Source of the DNA: Favolaschia claudopus
Taxonomy: Eukaryota; Basidiomycota; Agaricomycetes; Agaricales; Mycenaceae
DNA: 64,000 bases
Direction of reading: 5' to 3'
Assembly (NCBI GenBank): GCA_037176885.1
Contig: JAWWNJ010000293.1
Location: 1-64,000, forward strand
Made by a program: the position numbers and the translations under genes
Shown here: positions 30,954-44,500 of the stretch, in pieces
How positions within the stretch are numbered: the stretch's first letter is position 1
How the letters are laid out: each line of letters opens with the position of its first letter
Notes under the pieces: generated by a model
Database searches by the model: none
The model's input: the letters and a program-made list of their open reading frames with translations, nothing else
Told to the model about the DNA's origin: nothing

Positions 30954-33900
30954 ATGGATAGACCGCCGTTGCCTTCCTCCAACTCGTCCTATGGAGATCC
31001 CTTCGCCAACCCTCGTCCCCATTTCGCAGAACCGTCTGAAGAGCACTACCCGAGACCATATGAGAGCTCTACTTCGCTCGGTATGACCCAGGATTTCCAT
31101 CAAGACCACCAGTATGAGGACGATGAGTTTATTGAGAAGCAGCCTCTTGCAGGCGGCGAGTCGTTCACCGGTGGTTCTACCCCCCAGGGTGCGTCATTTG
31201 TCGCCAATGTATCACTTGAATGCCTTCAACTCAACTGCCTTTGCAGCCCTGTCGACCCCAATGCCTATGGCGACCCCTATCATGGAGGGCGCCCGGGTTC
31301 AGTCGTTTCTACTTCTACCACCGGCGTTGAGAGCGCCTGGCGTCGTCGTCAGACCATCAAGCGCGACCGGGGGTGTCACTAGGAAGGTCAAGCTCACCAA
31401 TGGCAACTGGATCACCGAATATCCCGTTCCCACCGCCGTTTATAGCGCCATCGAGGCCAACTTCCGCCAGACAAACACCACTGAGTTCTCACACATGCGG
31501 TATACTGCCGCTACAGTAGATCCCGATGAGTTTAACGAGGCAAATGGTAACGCATCCAATTGCAACATGTTTGCTGTCTGCTAAACTTTACATCCCTTAG
31601 GCTATTCTCTCCGTACTAAAATGTACAACCGCCAAACTGAGCTGCTTATTGCTGTCACCTCATACAATGAGGACAAGACTCTTTATGCCCGCACACTCCA
31701 CGGTGTCATGCTCAACATTCGTGACATTTGCAAAACCAAGCAGTCCAAATACTGGCGTCGTACTGCAGAAGAGGGAAACCCCGGCTGGCAGAGAATCACC
31801 GTCGCTCTCATTGTAGATGGTCTTGACAGCATGGACAAGAGCGTGCTCGATATTCTGGCCACTGTCGGAGTGTACCAGGATGGTGTCATGAAAAAGGACA
31901 TCAACGATAAACCGACCGTCGCACACATCTTCGAGGTAAAGCTCTCAGCGAATTCTTCAGTCGTGAGGCTCATGCGTGTGTCTGCAGTATACCACTCAGC
32001 TGTCGATCGATACCTCACCTCAGCTTGTGCTGCCACAAGCTGGTGACGCCAACAACCTTGTCCCCGGTACAGATTATCTTCGTTCTCAAGGCGAAAAATC
32101 AAAAGAAAATCAACTCTCACCGTTGGCTTTTCAACGCTATTGGTCGTATGCTACAGGTACGGTCTTCGCAATGCTTTTCATCTCTGCGATACTCATCACC
32201 TGGCAATGCAGCCAGAGACATGTGTCCTCATTGACGCGGGTACCAAGCCCGGCCACAAGTCTATTTACTACCTGTGGGAGGCATTCTACAATGACCCCAA
32301 CCTCGGTGGTTGCTGTGGTGAAATTCACGCCATGATCAAAGGCGGCAAGAAGCTCCTCAATCCTCTTGTCGCGGCTCAGAACTTCGAGTACAAGATGTCC
32401 AACATCTTGGATAAGCCTCTGGAAAGCAGCTTTGGCTACGTCTCTGTGCTCCCCGGTGCCTTTTCGGCATACCGTTACCGCGCTATTCTGGGCCGACCTC
32501 TCGAACAGTACTTCCACGGTGATCACTCATTGGCGGATCGTTTGGGACCCAAGGGTATTTACGGAATGAACATTTTCACCAAAAACATGTTCTTGGCTGA
32601 GGATCGTATCCTCTGTTTCGAGCTGTGGCCAAGGCTGGTGACAGGTGGACGCTAACCTATGTCAAACCCAGCAAAGCTGAGACGGATGTACCCGAAACCG
32701 CTGTAGAGCTTATCGGTCAGCGTCCGTCGGTGGTTGAATGGTTCTTTCGCTGCCTCGGTGTACGCCCTCGTCAATTTCTTCATGTTTTACAAATCCGGCC
32801 ACGGTATCCTGCGCATGTTCTTCCTCCATATCCAGGCCATTGTACGTGTTTGCTCATCCTCATCATTCACTGTCGAGCCTCATCTGTTGCCAGTACAACA
32901 TCTTCTCCCTCATCTTCTCTGGTTTGCCCTGGCCAATCTTTGGCTCACGTTCTCTATCATTATCGACCTCCTCCCTGGCCAAGGAATCATCATTTTCGGC
33001 ACGGCTTCTATCACGCATTGGGTTAACAATGGATTCAAATGGCTTTATCTGTCCTTCCTCGCATTGCAGTTCGTACTTGCCCTAGGTAATCGACCAAAGG
33101 GTGAACGTTTTGCATATACGTTAACGCTATGGGTGTATGCCTTCCTCGCGGTTTATCTCCTTGTCTGCTCTTTCTGGCTCACGGGCAAGGCTTTTGCCAA
33201 TATCCCGAAAGAGCTGGCGAACAAAACTACGAGTCAAGTCATCGCCACTTTCTATCAAGCCGCCTGTAGGTGCTTTGATAGCTGCAATGGTATCCACCTT
33301 TGGTAAGCAGGCTTTTTATCCCACTTCGCTTGTCCTGGACTGAATTCGCTGTCCAGGTATCTACTTCGCTGCGTCATTCTTGTACCGCGATCCCTGGCAC
33401 TTGTTCTCGTCTTTCTGCAGTACCTCTGTCTCGCACCCAGCTTCACAAATGTTCTCAACGTCTACGCATTCTGTAACTTGCACGACGTATCGTGGGGTAC
33501 AAAGGGTAGTGACAAGGCGGAAGCGCTTCCTTCCGTTTCGACGAAGAAGAATGATACAGAAGCTGTCGTGGAGGACGTTGCGCATAAGCAGGAAGACGTC
33601 GATGCCGCCCTTCAAGGAGACTGTCACTCGCGCCATCACTAAAGTGGAAGTGAAAGAGGTACCAGAAAAGCCGACCATGGATGACGAGAATAGTGAGTTG
33701 TACAGTTTTTTTTGGCTGCAGTATCATGCTCATTCGTCGAATCTTACTAGAAACATTCCGTACTCGTCTCGTTGCCGCCTGGATGTTGAGCAACGCCACC
33801 CTCGCCATTGCCATCGAGAATTTGAACGGATTACAAAGCACGGACTTTGAAACGAACGAGCAGCAGCTCCAGAAAAGCAAAACGTCTACTTTGCAATCAT

Positions 33901-34056
33901 TCTGTACTCGACATTCGGCCTGTCGCTTGTACGATTCGCCGGGGTACGTGTTTCGGTTTCATTGAGATGGTGTCGAAGTCCTCATCTGCTTTCTTCTCGC
34001 AGTGCTTGTTCTACTTCTTCAAGCGGAATCTTTTCAGATTGTGCAGGAGGAACTGA
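30954..34056 (+). CDS. Chitin synthase, division 1 (GT2)
   Basis: This polytopic plasma-membrane enzyme polymerises UDP-GlcNAc into wall chitin. The N-terminus is polar and disordered ([20 protein letters not shown]). Then come the family N-domain ([35 protein letters not shown]) and the catalytic region: [73 protein letters not shown]. The product-binding QRRRW motif lies at about 32718-32735. Several membrane segments follow (for example [20 protein letters not shown] and [18 protein letters not shown]), and the end is [13 protein letters not shown]. The frame is broken at about 31365, 32624, 32724 (inside QRRRW), 32920 and 33267, each by a small indel. Order and conservation are otherwise complete, so I read these as probable sequencing errors in a functional gene, not proof of a pseudogene. 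Confidence 0.9.
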
Positions 34057-34274
34057 GCTCTGTGCCACGGTCTTTCTTGCTTTGCTTTCTTGATACACAA
34101 CCACGATCCACTCATTCTACCTCATACGGACTCAGACACACTATGTTACTAAACTATATTTAAGGAATATATTTCTGATTGTCGGTAGCCCGAACGTTGT
34201 CGCTACTTCACACTGCTTGCTGCCACGGTTCATTGAAACATTGTAGCACATTGTGGCATGGTCATCTGTATTTC

Positions 34275-35162
34275 TCAAGAGTACATGCCAGAAAACTCAC
34301 TCCTGTCCTCGTCATAACCTCCCGCGGGTACATAAACGGGATCTCCATAACCCACGAAGTCACCATTCCAGGTCAACGTATGGGACTGCGCCGCTGCTGT
34401 GCAGTTCTTCCATATGAGTTCGGATCCGGGTCAGTAACTCCGCATCTTCTACGCTTGTAGTGGATTCTTCAGATTGAGCTGATCTCCCCGTCGCATCGGA
34501 TGATTCTGCTAGTGCACGGCGACACATTGGGCACGACCCATGCTAATTTCGTTCGTTATGCATCAGTGTCAATGGGAGTAACGAGATGTCGGAAGAATTT
34601 CCGCCGGTACGCACCCCGCCGCGAATCCATTTGGATATACTGGAAACGTTCAGAGCAAGGCAGTGTGCAGAGCTAGAACTAGTACGGACTCTCTCCGACA
34701 GAATAGATGTCCGCATTGCCAGGTTTCAGCGAGTTTGGTGACGCCTAGTTCTTCAGCAGGGTATGCGGGTGAATCCATGGCGAGCGCTGTTTCCTCCTCG
34801 GCTAGGATGGCGGCAAAGGGAGTGAAGCAGATGGGGCAGAGTGAGTCTATTCAAAATATTCCGCGTACCAATAACAAAACAGCTTCGAGGCTGCGGAATG
34901 CTTGCGTGGTGACCTAAATCGCGGACCTGGTCCTCAGTCAGACGAGGTAGATGGTCGGTGAGTGATCGGCTCTGTCTGGGCGTAGTCGATTAATGAACGG
35001 CGACGCGCCGGAGGATTACACTCACTCGGGGGACAAGTGTGCTCCAGGATTTTCGCCACGAGCAATAGCATCAGAGACTATCTGAGAAATGCGCTCCCGA
35101 AGCTGGTTGAGGCTGGCGGCGTCCTGAGGCGCGGCGGCAAAAAGGGACTGCAAGTCGGCCAT
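34275..35162 (-). CDS. RING-finger protein
   Basis: From the Met at 35162 the product starts MADLQSLFAAAPQDAASLNQ and continues ERISQIVSDAIARGENPGAH. A RING domain follows across introns: SLCPICFTPFAAI, WQCGHLFCRR, ISKWIRGG, then SCPMCRRALAESS. This gives the Cys and His spacing of a C3HC4 zinc-binding E3 ubiquitin ligase. The tail ends GYGDPVYVPAGGYDEDRSEF and GMYS at 34275, but in a frame that differs from the one carrying the last zinc ligands; a one-base error near 34350-34390 would join them. Substrate and partners cannot be inferred. It is head-to-head with the acyl-CoA synthetase, 208 bases apart. Confidence 0.75.
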
Positions 35163-35370
35163 GGAAGTAAAGTATAGTCGATACGTGTCGCGCCGCGTAT
35201 GCTTTCCGTACGTAATTCAATTTCTGTCAAACTCAGGGAAATTCTCCTGTCAGTGGTCACGGTCGCGTGACTCGCGGTTCCGGCAATTTGTTCGGACCGA
35301 GAGGGAGGCACCCTCCTGAAATCAGACATGCACTGGCAATCGACGGAGGACTTGTTCTTGAACCTTTACC

Positions 35371-38310
35371 ATGTCCACCCCTTGGATTCCGAAGCGCACT
35401 CTCGCAGAAGGTAGTCATTGCCATGTATTTCTACCGCACTCTCCCGATGGGCTCATCGCTTTTTTCTAGTTGAAGCCCTTCTCTGTGCTCCCGGTCAATC
35501 TCCAGGTGAATTAACCAGAACAGGGTCCATTAATAGGCAAACACTAAAAACGGGAACTAGGCGATATTCTTGTTTTGGAATCGCGCGTCATTGACGGGCG
35601 GAGTACAACGAGTATACAAGAATCAGTGGCCGAGCACCCGTATATTCTGGCTGGGGACGTCCCAAATCTATGCCGTCCGTCGTCTCCTTTCTCCTTCCCC
35701 TAACACTTGTTCAGAGGACTTAACAGGACAGGACATATCTCGTGTTCGAGAACCAGAGATACACCTATAAAGAAACATTCATTCGGTCTCTGAAGGCTGC
35801 TGCAGTATTCAAGGACGTTTTTGGAGTGACCAAAGGCTAGTGTGGTTTCAACAACTTGAAGGTCGCGCATATCGCTAACGATTCGATCGGATATCACAGG
35901 AAACAGAGTCGCTATTTGCTCTCGCAATTATCCGGAATACATCGTTGCCTTTTGGGCCTGCCGTCAGTCTATGCGCTCCTTTAGTGAGAGTTTTTCCTTG
36001 CCTTACTTGTTCGCCTGCCTACAGACCTCCTGGGAGCCGTGCCAGTGCTCGCCAATGCGTAAGTTTGAAGTCAAGGTAGAGCAACGACTCTCTAAATCTA
36101 TCTCAGGTGGCTCCCTAATGGACCTCTGCTTCATTGCCTGAATCTCACGCAATGCAAGCTGATCATGCTCGATTCAGAAAGGGTAAAAGCCAAGGAATCT
36201 CCTCCCTTGGTGCAAAACTAATCTCATACAGGCGGACCGACTTGAACCTGAGTTACAGAAGCTGACTGGGGGACCGAAAGTGGTGGTATTGGAAAGTCAC
36301 GAAGGCAAAGGACAATGGAAAGGAATGCAACCCTGGCAGCATGTACTCGAATCCTATAACGGAGACCCGCGCAAGGTAATACAAGACGATCCGAAGGTCG
36401 TGCCTGAGGACGACTGTGTTATCTTTTTCACTTCTGGCACAACTGGTCTGCCGAGTAAGTTCCTGGCTTTTTCTTCCGCATGTAAACCAATATTTTCACA
36501 AGAGGGCGTTTTGAGCACTCAACGTCAATTTCTCACAAATCCAATCAACGTGAGTCTTGGTTTATTAAGGAGTAACAATGCAAAGCAACGAATACTCGTA
36601 ACACGCATTCCAGACAATTGTTGCCAAACGCAGAGCTTTACTAAGACGCGGTGAAGATATCCCTGCGCCAACACCTCAAGATCCCCAACAGGGAGTTTTA
36701 ATTGCTGTTTGTTTCTCCCACATACGATGTCATCTATTGCTCAAGTCTCTCATCCTCTAGGTGCCTTTGTTCCACGTCACGGTATGTCGTTATACCCATG
36801 CGTTTGCTGCTCTCAAATTAACGTGTCCTTCAAGGGGGTGAGCGCTGGCTCAGGAATTCTGTTCTACTCTTGACACCGTTCTATTCGACCAGTTATCCTC
36901 GCAGCTGGTGATAGATCTCTTTCTCCCTCGTCAACATCCAGCTCATATCTGACAGATGTCGTCCACATTGGCGGTGCAAAAGTAGCTCTCACGCGAAAAT
37001 GGAATCCCAAGGAAGCTGCCCAGTAAGAATAACGAATGGCGAGTTTTCCGTGCTGACTCGTTGCCCAGATTGATTCGTCGCGAGAAATTGACGACTACCG
37101 GAGGGTGCGCAGTTTCCGCTTGTTCTCCAAATGATCTTCCTGACTTTCGACAGGGTTCCTTCCATGTCTGTCGACCTAATCGAGAGCGAGCTCAAGGGCT
37201 ACACTGGGCTCGAGATGATGTCGCACGGCGGCGCCGCTGCCGCTGCTGTACTAACTTCAAGAGCACGCGCAGTCTTCCCCAACACCATGCTGTCCGTTTG
37301 TTTTCCAGTGGCTGCATCACTGAAGTTCTGACGTAAATTTGCAGGGCTCAAGGGTATGTCCAATGAAGAAGATAAAACTGATGAATGAAACAACCTCGAA
37401 TAGTTATGGCATGACGGAATGCAACAGTCTTGCTGCTTCAATTGGTCGGTCTATTGTCTCTCGATGAGACGAGTTTGATAATGTTCCATAGCCGGAGAGG
37501 ACTACGAAACCCACCCTACTTCGACGTATGTTGCTTCATCTGTCGCTCTGATCTAAAATCACCTGGGGGTGCATCAGGGGTCTGCCTGCACCAGTCAACG
37601 ATTTTCTCATCGTCAAGGATGGAAAGATCATGCCTCGCGGGGGAGCTAGGTGAGATCTGGATTCGGGGCCCAAACGTCATGAAGGTTACTGGCGGGATCA
37701 AGGTAAATCTTTGCGACAATAACGCAACACTTGCAGTCGTTAACAGAACTCTATAGCGGCCACCGACAAGGTCGTCACCAAGGATGGATGGCTCATGAGC
37801 GGAGACATAGGTCTCCTGGACGAGCATGGTTTCCTCTACATTCGCGACCGAAGTAAGTTTCTGTGGTGCTGAACGCATCATGAACCTCAATTCGCTGCAG
37901 TCAAGGATATCATCATACGTGGGGGTGAAAACATTGACTCGACAACAGTAGAGAATGCGCTCTTCATGGACGGGGTTATGGAAGTGGCTGCAGTCGCGGT
38001 ACCGGATGAAAACTCGGAGAATTAGTCGCTGCTGTGGTCTCCGTTCAAGCAGATCATCGGGCCAAGGTAACCGAAAAAGCCCTCATGGCTTTAGCGCGCA
38101 GTCGGTAAGTGTCAATTGAACGCTACTGATGGGCAAGTCACTGATATGTCTGACATCAGCTTGCCCAAGTTCGCGGTGCCCGTCTTGATCATTTTCCAAG
38201 AATTGCTTCCACATAATGCCGCTGGTAAAATCATTAAAGGTCACCTGCGCACCGTGGCCCGCCTTGAGTGGGAGAAGCGAGGACGTCAACCCGTTATCGC
38301 GAAGCTGTAA
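35371..38310 (+). CDS. Peroxisomal acyl-CoA synthetase (AMP-binding)
   Basis: This ANL-family ligase activates a carboxylic acid with ATP to the acyl-adenylate and then the CoA thioester. The first exon is [13 protein letters not shown]. Later exons give [40 protein letters not shown], the P-loop [15 protein letters not shown] (split by an intron), [28 protein letters not shown], [45 protein letters not shown] and, near the end, [10 protein letters not shown] with the adenylation Lys. The C-terminus is AKL, a PTS1 signal, so peroxisomal import is expected. More than ten short introns occur. One intron after FGVTKG (about 35837-35901) seems to use a GC donor. Frame breaks at about 35590, 37686 and 38013 look like one-base losses. 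Substrate is unknown. Confidence 0.88.
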
Positions 38311-38480
38311 GCTAGAACGACCAATTATGTTGGTCGGTGGGTGTCGTTGGCTGGACCATTTCTCATAAGGATTTCCATGGATTTATCATTGTTTATCTAC
38401 GAGCAAAATTGACTGAATATTACGGGTATGGACTAGAGTAAATAACAGAGTTCCATGAAGTAATAACGGGAACGAAGACG

Positions 38481-41359
38481 CTAAACCTCTGCCACATCTC
38501 TCCTCCACTTGTCGACCGCACCATACTTGGCTTCATCGTGTAGCGATGCTAAGGAAGGAGCCACAGGAGGCTGCATCATCATTGGAGGACCAAAGAAACC
38601 GGATCCCATCATCGGTTGTTGGAAGAACATGCTTTGGTGCATCTGAGCCTGCATCATCATATGTTGGTGCTGGGCCTGCGCTTGTGCCATCATGTTGAAT
38701 TGAGAGCGGCGCTGCTGTTCAGGGTGATAAGCCAGAGGCATATCATCGTCGTCTCCTCCATGTCCAGACGTCGAAGGTAAGACTCGCGATGCGCGCAAAC
38801 CGAGGGGCTGGTCGTCCTCGTCTTCGTCGTGTCGCGACTCAGACCGTCGGTCAAAGTTGATAGAGGGGAGACTGAGCTTGGTTTTCTGAAGAAGCACCGA
38901 CAAGGGCTGCTCCTCGTCTGAGTCTGGAGATGTCTGGAGCTGCGTTGCTCGCTGTGCAGCACGATCGATTGTCGCAGCAAGCGGCAGGTCCTCTTCACTG
39001 TCATCGTCGTGCAGTTGGCGAGTGGGTTTCTGCGCCTTCTTTGGGTACCGCGGGCCCGTCCCAGTTGTACGAGTGGGACCACCCGCTTCTTCCTCGGACG
39101 ACCAGCCATCACGAGCGTTCTCTTGCCGTTGTGAAGGCCCAGCAGCATCACTTTCCTCACTGTCAGAATCATCATTAACTGGGGAGGTCTTCGCGGAGCC
39201 GAAGGAATCGCTGGTAAAACTGGAGGCCCTTCGTCCATCCGAGGTTGGTTTAAAACGGATTCAGAGGTGCTCATCGCCTCGGGCATTGCAGCCACAGACG
39301 ACTCCTCTGTAGCTTTGCCTTTTCCCTTCCGTTTCTTCCTGCCTCGTTTCATCTCCGCTTTTTCCCTCCGCTGCTTTCCGCAGCTCTTCGTCAGCTTTCT
39401 CTTGGGCCTCGATATCCTTCAATTTGGCAAGTTCGCGTTCCCACAGTGTGTCGACACCAAATACAGAACGACTGGTAGGGGCGCGGCTTCCGAGTCCAGG
39501 ACGCAGCATCTTATCGTCCTCTTCGAAATTGAGCAGAGGCTGGGAATTTCTTCGACCTTGTGAGCCGAAGGAGTCCATATGCTGCGTCAAAGGTCGGCCG
39601 GAGGAATCGGGACGGGCCTGTAACGACGCTGGATCTATAAGCGTACTGCGGCGCTGGGTTTGAGGGGCGTGCCATCATTGAAGGGCGCTCGTCGCAGTGA
39701 AAACCCTAGTCAAGGTGGTTAGGAAGATTGACCTGAGGACAGTTGCATGTATTACCGTGATTTTGATCTCATCTCAGCCTTGCGATTTTCAAGATCATCA
39801 ATGAGACTCTTTCCAAGAAGCTTGCCTGCAGGCCGGTTGGGTTTCGACTGTTCGTCAGCGGGTAACGAGAATTGAGGAATTCCTTCATCCTCCAGCGGCA
39901 TGGCCTGTTGCACCTGCATACCATCCTCCGTAGCCCGCTGCATGTTATCATCAATGTCGGCATAAGTTACATCTCTGTGTCCGTCTACAAGTAAGGTGTT
40001 GCGGAATGTCAATTGAGACAGAGTCAAATTCATTCGCGGGTTGGGAGTGAATAGGTTGGATGCAGTCGGTGGCGCAGAAGAGGACGAAGGATCAAGCGCG
40101 TGAGATGAACGTCGCGTCGATCGAGCACCTGGAGGGAGTGGAGGATCCGCAGAGACAAGAAACCATCTCGCGTTTGAGAAGTCGAAGACGGGACATTGGT
40201 TGTAGATTGCAGAGGGCTGGGCATTACAAGGATTTTCGGGCGCAACAGTTCCATGGTAGAATAGCGGCGTTCCCGGCCTTGACCGGTCTTTACGGAGGCG
40301 TCGTCCAACATCATTCGCGTTCCCATTGACGCGGTTGATATAGTACGAGCATGAGCGGCGCCTTTGGGATCGAACTTCGACATCATGCTGGGAGGTCGTA
40401 GTGCAAACGGATTGTTTTCGTCCAGCAGATTCATGCTACTACTGGAAATTGCGCGTGGTCGAGGACCCAAATCATCATCACCTGGAAAGGGTCTGGGATC
40501 CATGCTGCTAGACGAGTATTGTCGATCGAATGCGGGCTGAGAATTCGGGTCGAATTTCGACGTGAAGACAGAGGACCGGAAATCATTCTGTCTTGGCTGT
40601 GGGGAAGGGGAACGAACTGAGCCGGTAGGAAATGGAACTGAATCAGGCAAGGGTTGCGAAGTTACTCGTTGTCGCTGAAGTGGAACGGGCTCCATGTTTT
40701 CCAGATCGAGAGGCGAGGCAAAGGACTTCCTTCGAGTTTCTTCCGCCATTGCATTCGTCAAATTGTCTAGATTGCCAACGCTCATGGACCTTGTCGTATG
40801 GCGTACAGAACCCTCACGGACCGACTGCACGGGGTGCGGGTTGGGAAGCTGGAGAGTCGAACTGCGCGACCTGCGTTTGGATTTCGGTTCCTTCTCTTTT
40901 GGCATGAAGGCATCGATTCCCCAAGAAGAGAGATCGACCTCGACCTCATGTTCCTCCGGCTCTTCTCCGTCCTCGTCCTCGTAGTCCCCAGCCTCTTCTG
41001 CTCCGAAGGGATTCCGCAGGATATTGAGAGACCCTCTAGATCTCCGTCCATCCAGTACGGACTCGCGACCATTCAAACTACCCGTTTCAGTGGGAAGTGC
41101 AACGCCGAGGTAGTCGCTTTTGCGGGCTACGGCGTCCGCTGCAGCGAGTTGTGTCTGAGATTGCTGGGCCCGTCTGAAGTTGGCGAATATGGCACTTTCT
41201 TGCGCTGAACGGTACGGCGCGTCCGGATTGTCAGGGTCGTTGTCATATTCTTCGAAAACCTAAGCCCTCGCAGGACTCGCAGAATCAGGTGCGATAATGT
41301 TCCGTACCTAGCAGGGCAGCAGCAAGCTGCAGACGAGAGAAAAGCGCCGGGGTAGCCAT
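38481..41359 (-). CDS. Large disordered protein of unknown function
   Basis: I do not recognise a domain. The protein starts MATPALFSRLQLAAALL; after an intron the next exon gives VFEEYDNDPDNPDAPYRSAQ. Long low-complexity stretches follow, rich in Ser, Arg, Asp, Glu and Pro, with acidic runs (about 40960) and basic patches. The string SKFDP occurs twice (about 40390 and 40560). A KLKDIEAQEKADEELRKAA segment (about 39410) is probably coiled coil. The C-terminus is Met and Gln rich (38580-38710) and ends DKWRRDVAEV at 38481. Some joins (40030-40250 and 39180-39330) require introns or frame changes that I could not fix. Function is unknown; such composition is common in fungal scaffold or trafficking proteins, but nothing here proves that. 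Confidence 0.6.
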
Positions 41360-41537
41360 GGATGGGCAGCACCACGTACTGCACGATCAAAGTAGCAGAC
41401 GAGTTACGATGGGGGCGCGGCAGCTAATTATGTCACTTTGGATAGAAATCTTGCTGCTCGGCTCTGCAATTGATTCCAACTTTGTCCCAGATGCGTTGTT
41501 AATATGGTTAATACAAGATGTCTGCCTTCCAATAATG

Positions 41538-44500
41538 CTATAGTTCGTCGTGGACAACAACATTCCCGTCCTCGTCAATTTCCTCCATCTCAATTTGAAT
41601 TTGGTCTTTCAGGTGGTCCGGTAGTTCAATCCCAGGCTGGTCGCCTCCTGAGCTTGTTGCTGCTCCTGCTTGAACTGGCTGTAGTCCATGAACTGGTCCG
41701 CGAACTGGTCCGGTGCGACGTATTCCTCCGTCGGTAGCTCGGGATCAACTGGCGGGGCAGGTTTCACGGTCGAATCTGTTGGCGCGGTCTCAGAAACGCC
41801 GAGTGAGCGTCTCAAAACGCGGTCGACGCGGGAGAAAAAGCTGCTCGAGTCTAAGTGCAAATTCTCCATATGATAAAGGAAAAGCCCACATATTGGAATC
41901 GGGAACTTCGAAACCAGAGCGAACGAGAGCACCATCAATGAGAATAGAGGCAACCTCATTCAGCTCGGCTTCCGCCTCTACGTCGGGCTCCTCATCCTCC
42001 GCAGGAAGCCGTTCAACTCTGCGAAGGAGACCCTCTATTAAGGGAGAGCGTGGGTTGATTTCCAGAACCTTGGCCTTCTTCGCCATTTCATGCATGAAGT
42101 TTTGTTGCGGGTTCTTCCCGTTTTGGGCGTTTTGAGCACTCATCATCCGCTGCATGTTGGCAGTGTACCCGTGGCTATCCGCGACGATGGCGCAAGGACT
42201 GGTCACCAGACGGTTGGAGACAACCACTAAGGATTTTTCTTATCAGGGCTCGGCGACGCTGGTGGAAGCGACACTGACCATCGCGAACGACTTCGTTCGA
42301 GTGTTCTTTAAGATATTTGAGTAAGGGTTGATACCTCTCGGTGGCAGCCTCTTTCTCTTCTTTCTCCTGCTCCTCAAGGTCTAAAGAGAACCTTGCATCA
42401 GGCAAGGCAAGCGTGAAACAAGAAAATGTTAGGGACCTTCGTCACCGAATTTCAGACCGGCTTTGGCGACGTCTTGGAAAGGAACGTTCCTGCAAGGATT
42501 GAGTCATTGTCACGAATATAACGTGGACGCTCATAGACTCACTTGTAGTGACGGAGGTTCTGAACAAAGATCTCATCCAACGGTTCACCAAGCAAGAGAA
42601 CTTCGTATCCCCGAGCATGAAGTTTTTCAACAAACACACTCTGTGCGAGATTCTCGGCTGATTTGCCCATCTCGGCGAGGTAGAAAATCTATTCGGAGAA
42701 AAAACGGTGAGTACCCTTGCTATAGGATTGCGTAACAAGATTCACCTGCTTCTGACCCTGCTTCTTGTTTCGAGATATTCGGAAAGCGAGGTGAAATTCC
42801 TCTGGTTAGTCGTGAAACGCGCCAGATTTGTCAGTTTATCGCGATTCTTGACGTCCTCGACGGCACCAAGCTTGAACACAGAGTTATAGACTTCGCCGAT
42901 CTTCTCGAATTTCTCCTTGTCGTCCTCTGCAATCCGAGCGAAGAGCTGGAGGATCCGCTTCATAATAATCTGCTTCAATTGCCTGAGGAACCGAGTCGAC
43001 TGAAGAGTCTCCCGAGAAACGTTCAACGGAAGATCTTCAGCGTCTACGACAGCCTTGACCCAGCTGGCCCATTTCGGAAGGGTGTCTTCACCCAGGTCCG
43101 ACGTGATGAACACGCGCTTGACCATGAGCTTAACGTCGGTTGATTTGTATGTCAGGGGCTGCTTCCAGTACTCTTCATCGCTGTGTGTGCGTAGTAAGCA
43201 TCAAGTTGGACATCTTGGCTAGAAGAGAAGATGCACAGTTTGCCAGGGAGATAGATGATTGATTTGAAGGATGTTCCCGACTCGGAGTCTCCAGAAAAGT
43301 GTGTCCATCCGAGAGGCTTGGTGTAATCCTTCCAAAACGCCGAGTAGAACAGTTCGTAGTCCTCTAAACAATAACATCAGTGAAACGTCCGCTAGTTTCT
43401 AGAGAAAATCATTGACCATCAGAGGCATTCTTAGCATCCCTAAATGCCGGAGTTAGAGGTACGAATATGACGCAAAAAAACATGCACGGACCGCTGCCAC
43501 AGAGGAGGGAGGGCGTTGAGTTGAACCCATTCATCGACCACAACGCTCTTCATCTTAGGAGGAGCAGGCTCGGCTTTAGGCTTTTCCTCAGGCTCATCCT
43601 CCACGATGGCCTCATCGCTGTCTTCGGATTCCTTCTTCGCAGCTTCTGAGGCTTCGGGCGCTGCATCTTCGGATGTCGAGGCTTCAACAGCATCCTCATC
43701 CGGGACTTGTTGCGTCTCTTGGGTAAAGAGGTAAATGGGGTAGACCGACGAGTACGAAGAATGCTTGTTGCTTTTTCAAGCCGTCAGCAACTGAGCCGAC
43801 GAGAAATTGGGATACACGTACACCAAACCCCGAAGTTTATCAGTATCGAGATATTCCACCGCATCTTCCTTCAAATGGAGAGTGATCTCGGTTCCATGAG
43901 TACCGAGCGTGTTTCCACGAGGGTCGGGGAATATCTCGAACGAACTGTCATCGGAGGAGGAGCTGAAGACATTTTGGGCCGGCTTGGGGTTTTTAGCTGT
44001 CTTTGGGGCGATCGACGCGACATAGACGCGATCCGCCACAAGGAAGCTACTGTAGAAACCAAGACCAAATGCACCGATGAGGTTACCCTGGCCAGTGCCG
44101 TCTGAGTTCTCCGCCTTCGCGAGGAAATCCGAGGTTCCTGACTTGGCCAGAGTTCCCTACACCCCGACAGTAAGACGACCAGTCATAGACAGGTGGTATG
44201 AAAAACGAACAAGATTCGTGGTCAATTCCTCCACAGACATCCCAATACCAGTATCTGCATATACCGATTGAGACTGGTTTCGAACGTATTGCAAGGAATA
44301 CACTAACCTGAAATGATAATGCGGCCCCCCTTGCCATCTTCGTCCTTTATGGCCTTAATAGTGACATTGAGAGGGTCGCTGCCAAGCGAGATAGACTTGT
44401 CCGTCAACGCGGTCAGCCGGAATTTTTCAGAGCATCCTGCATTGCATTAGTCGAAGCTGAGTATTGAAACTGCGTTCGCGTACATTCGCGTTCGAGATCA

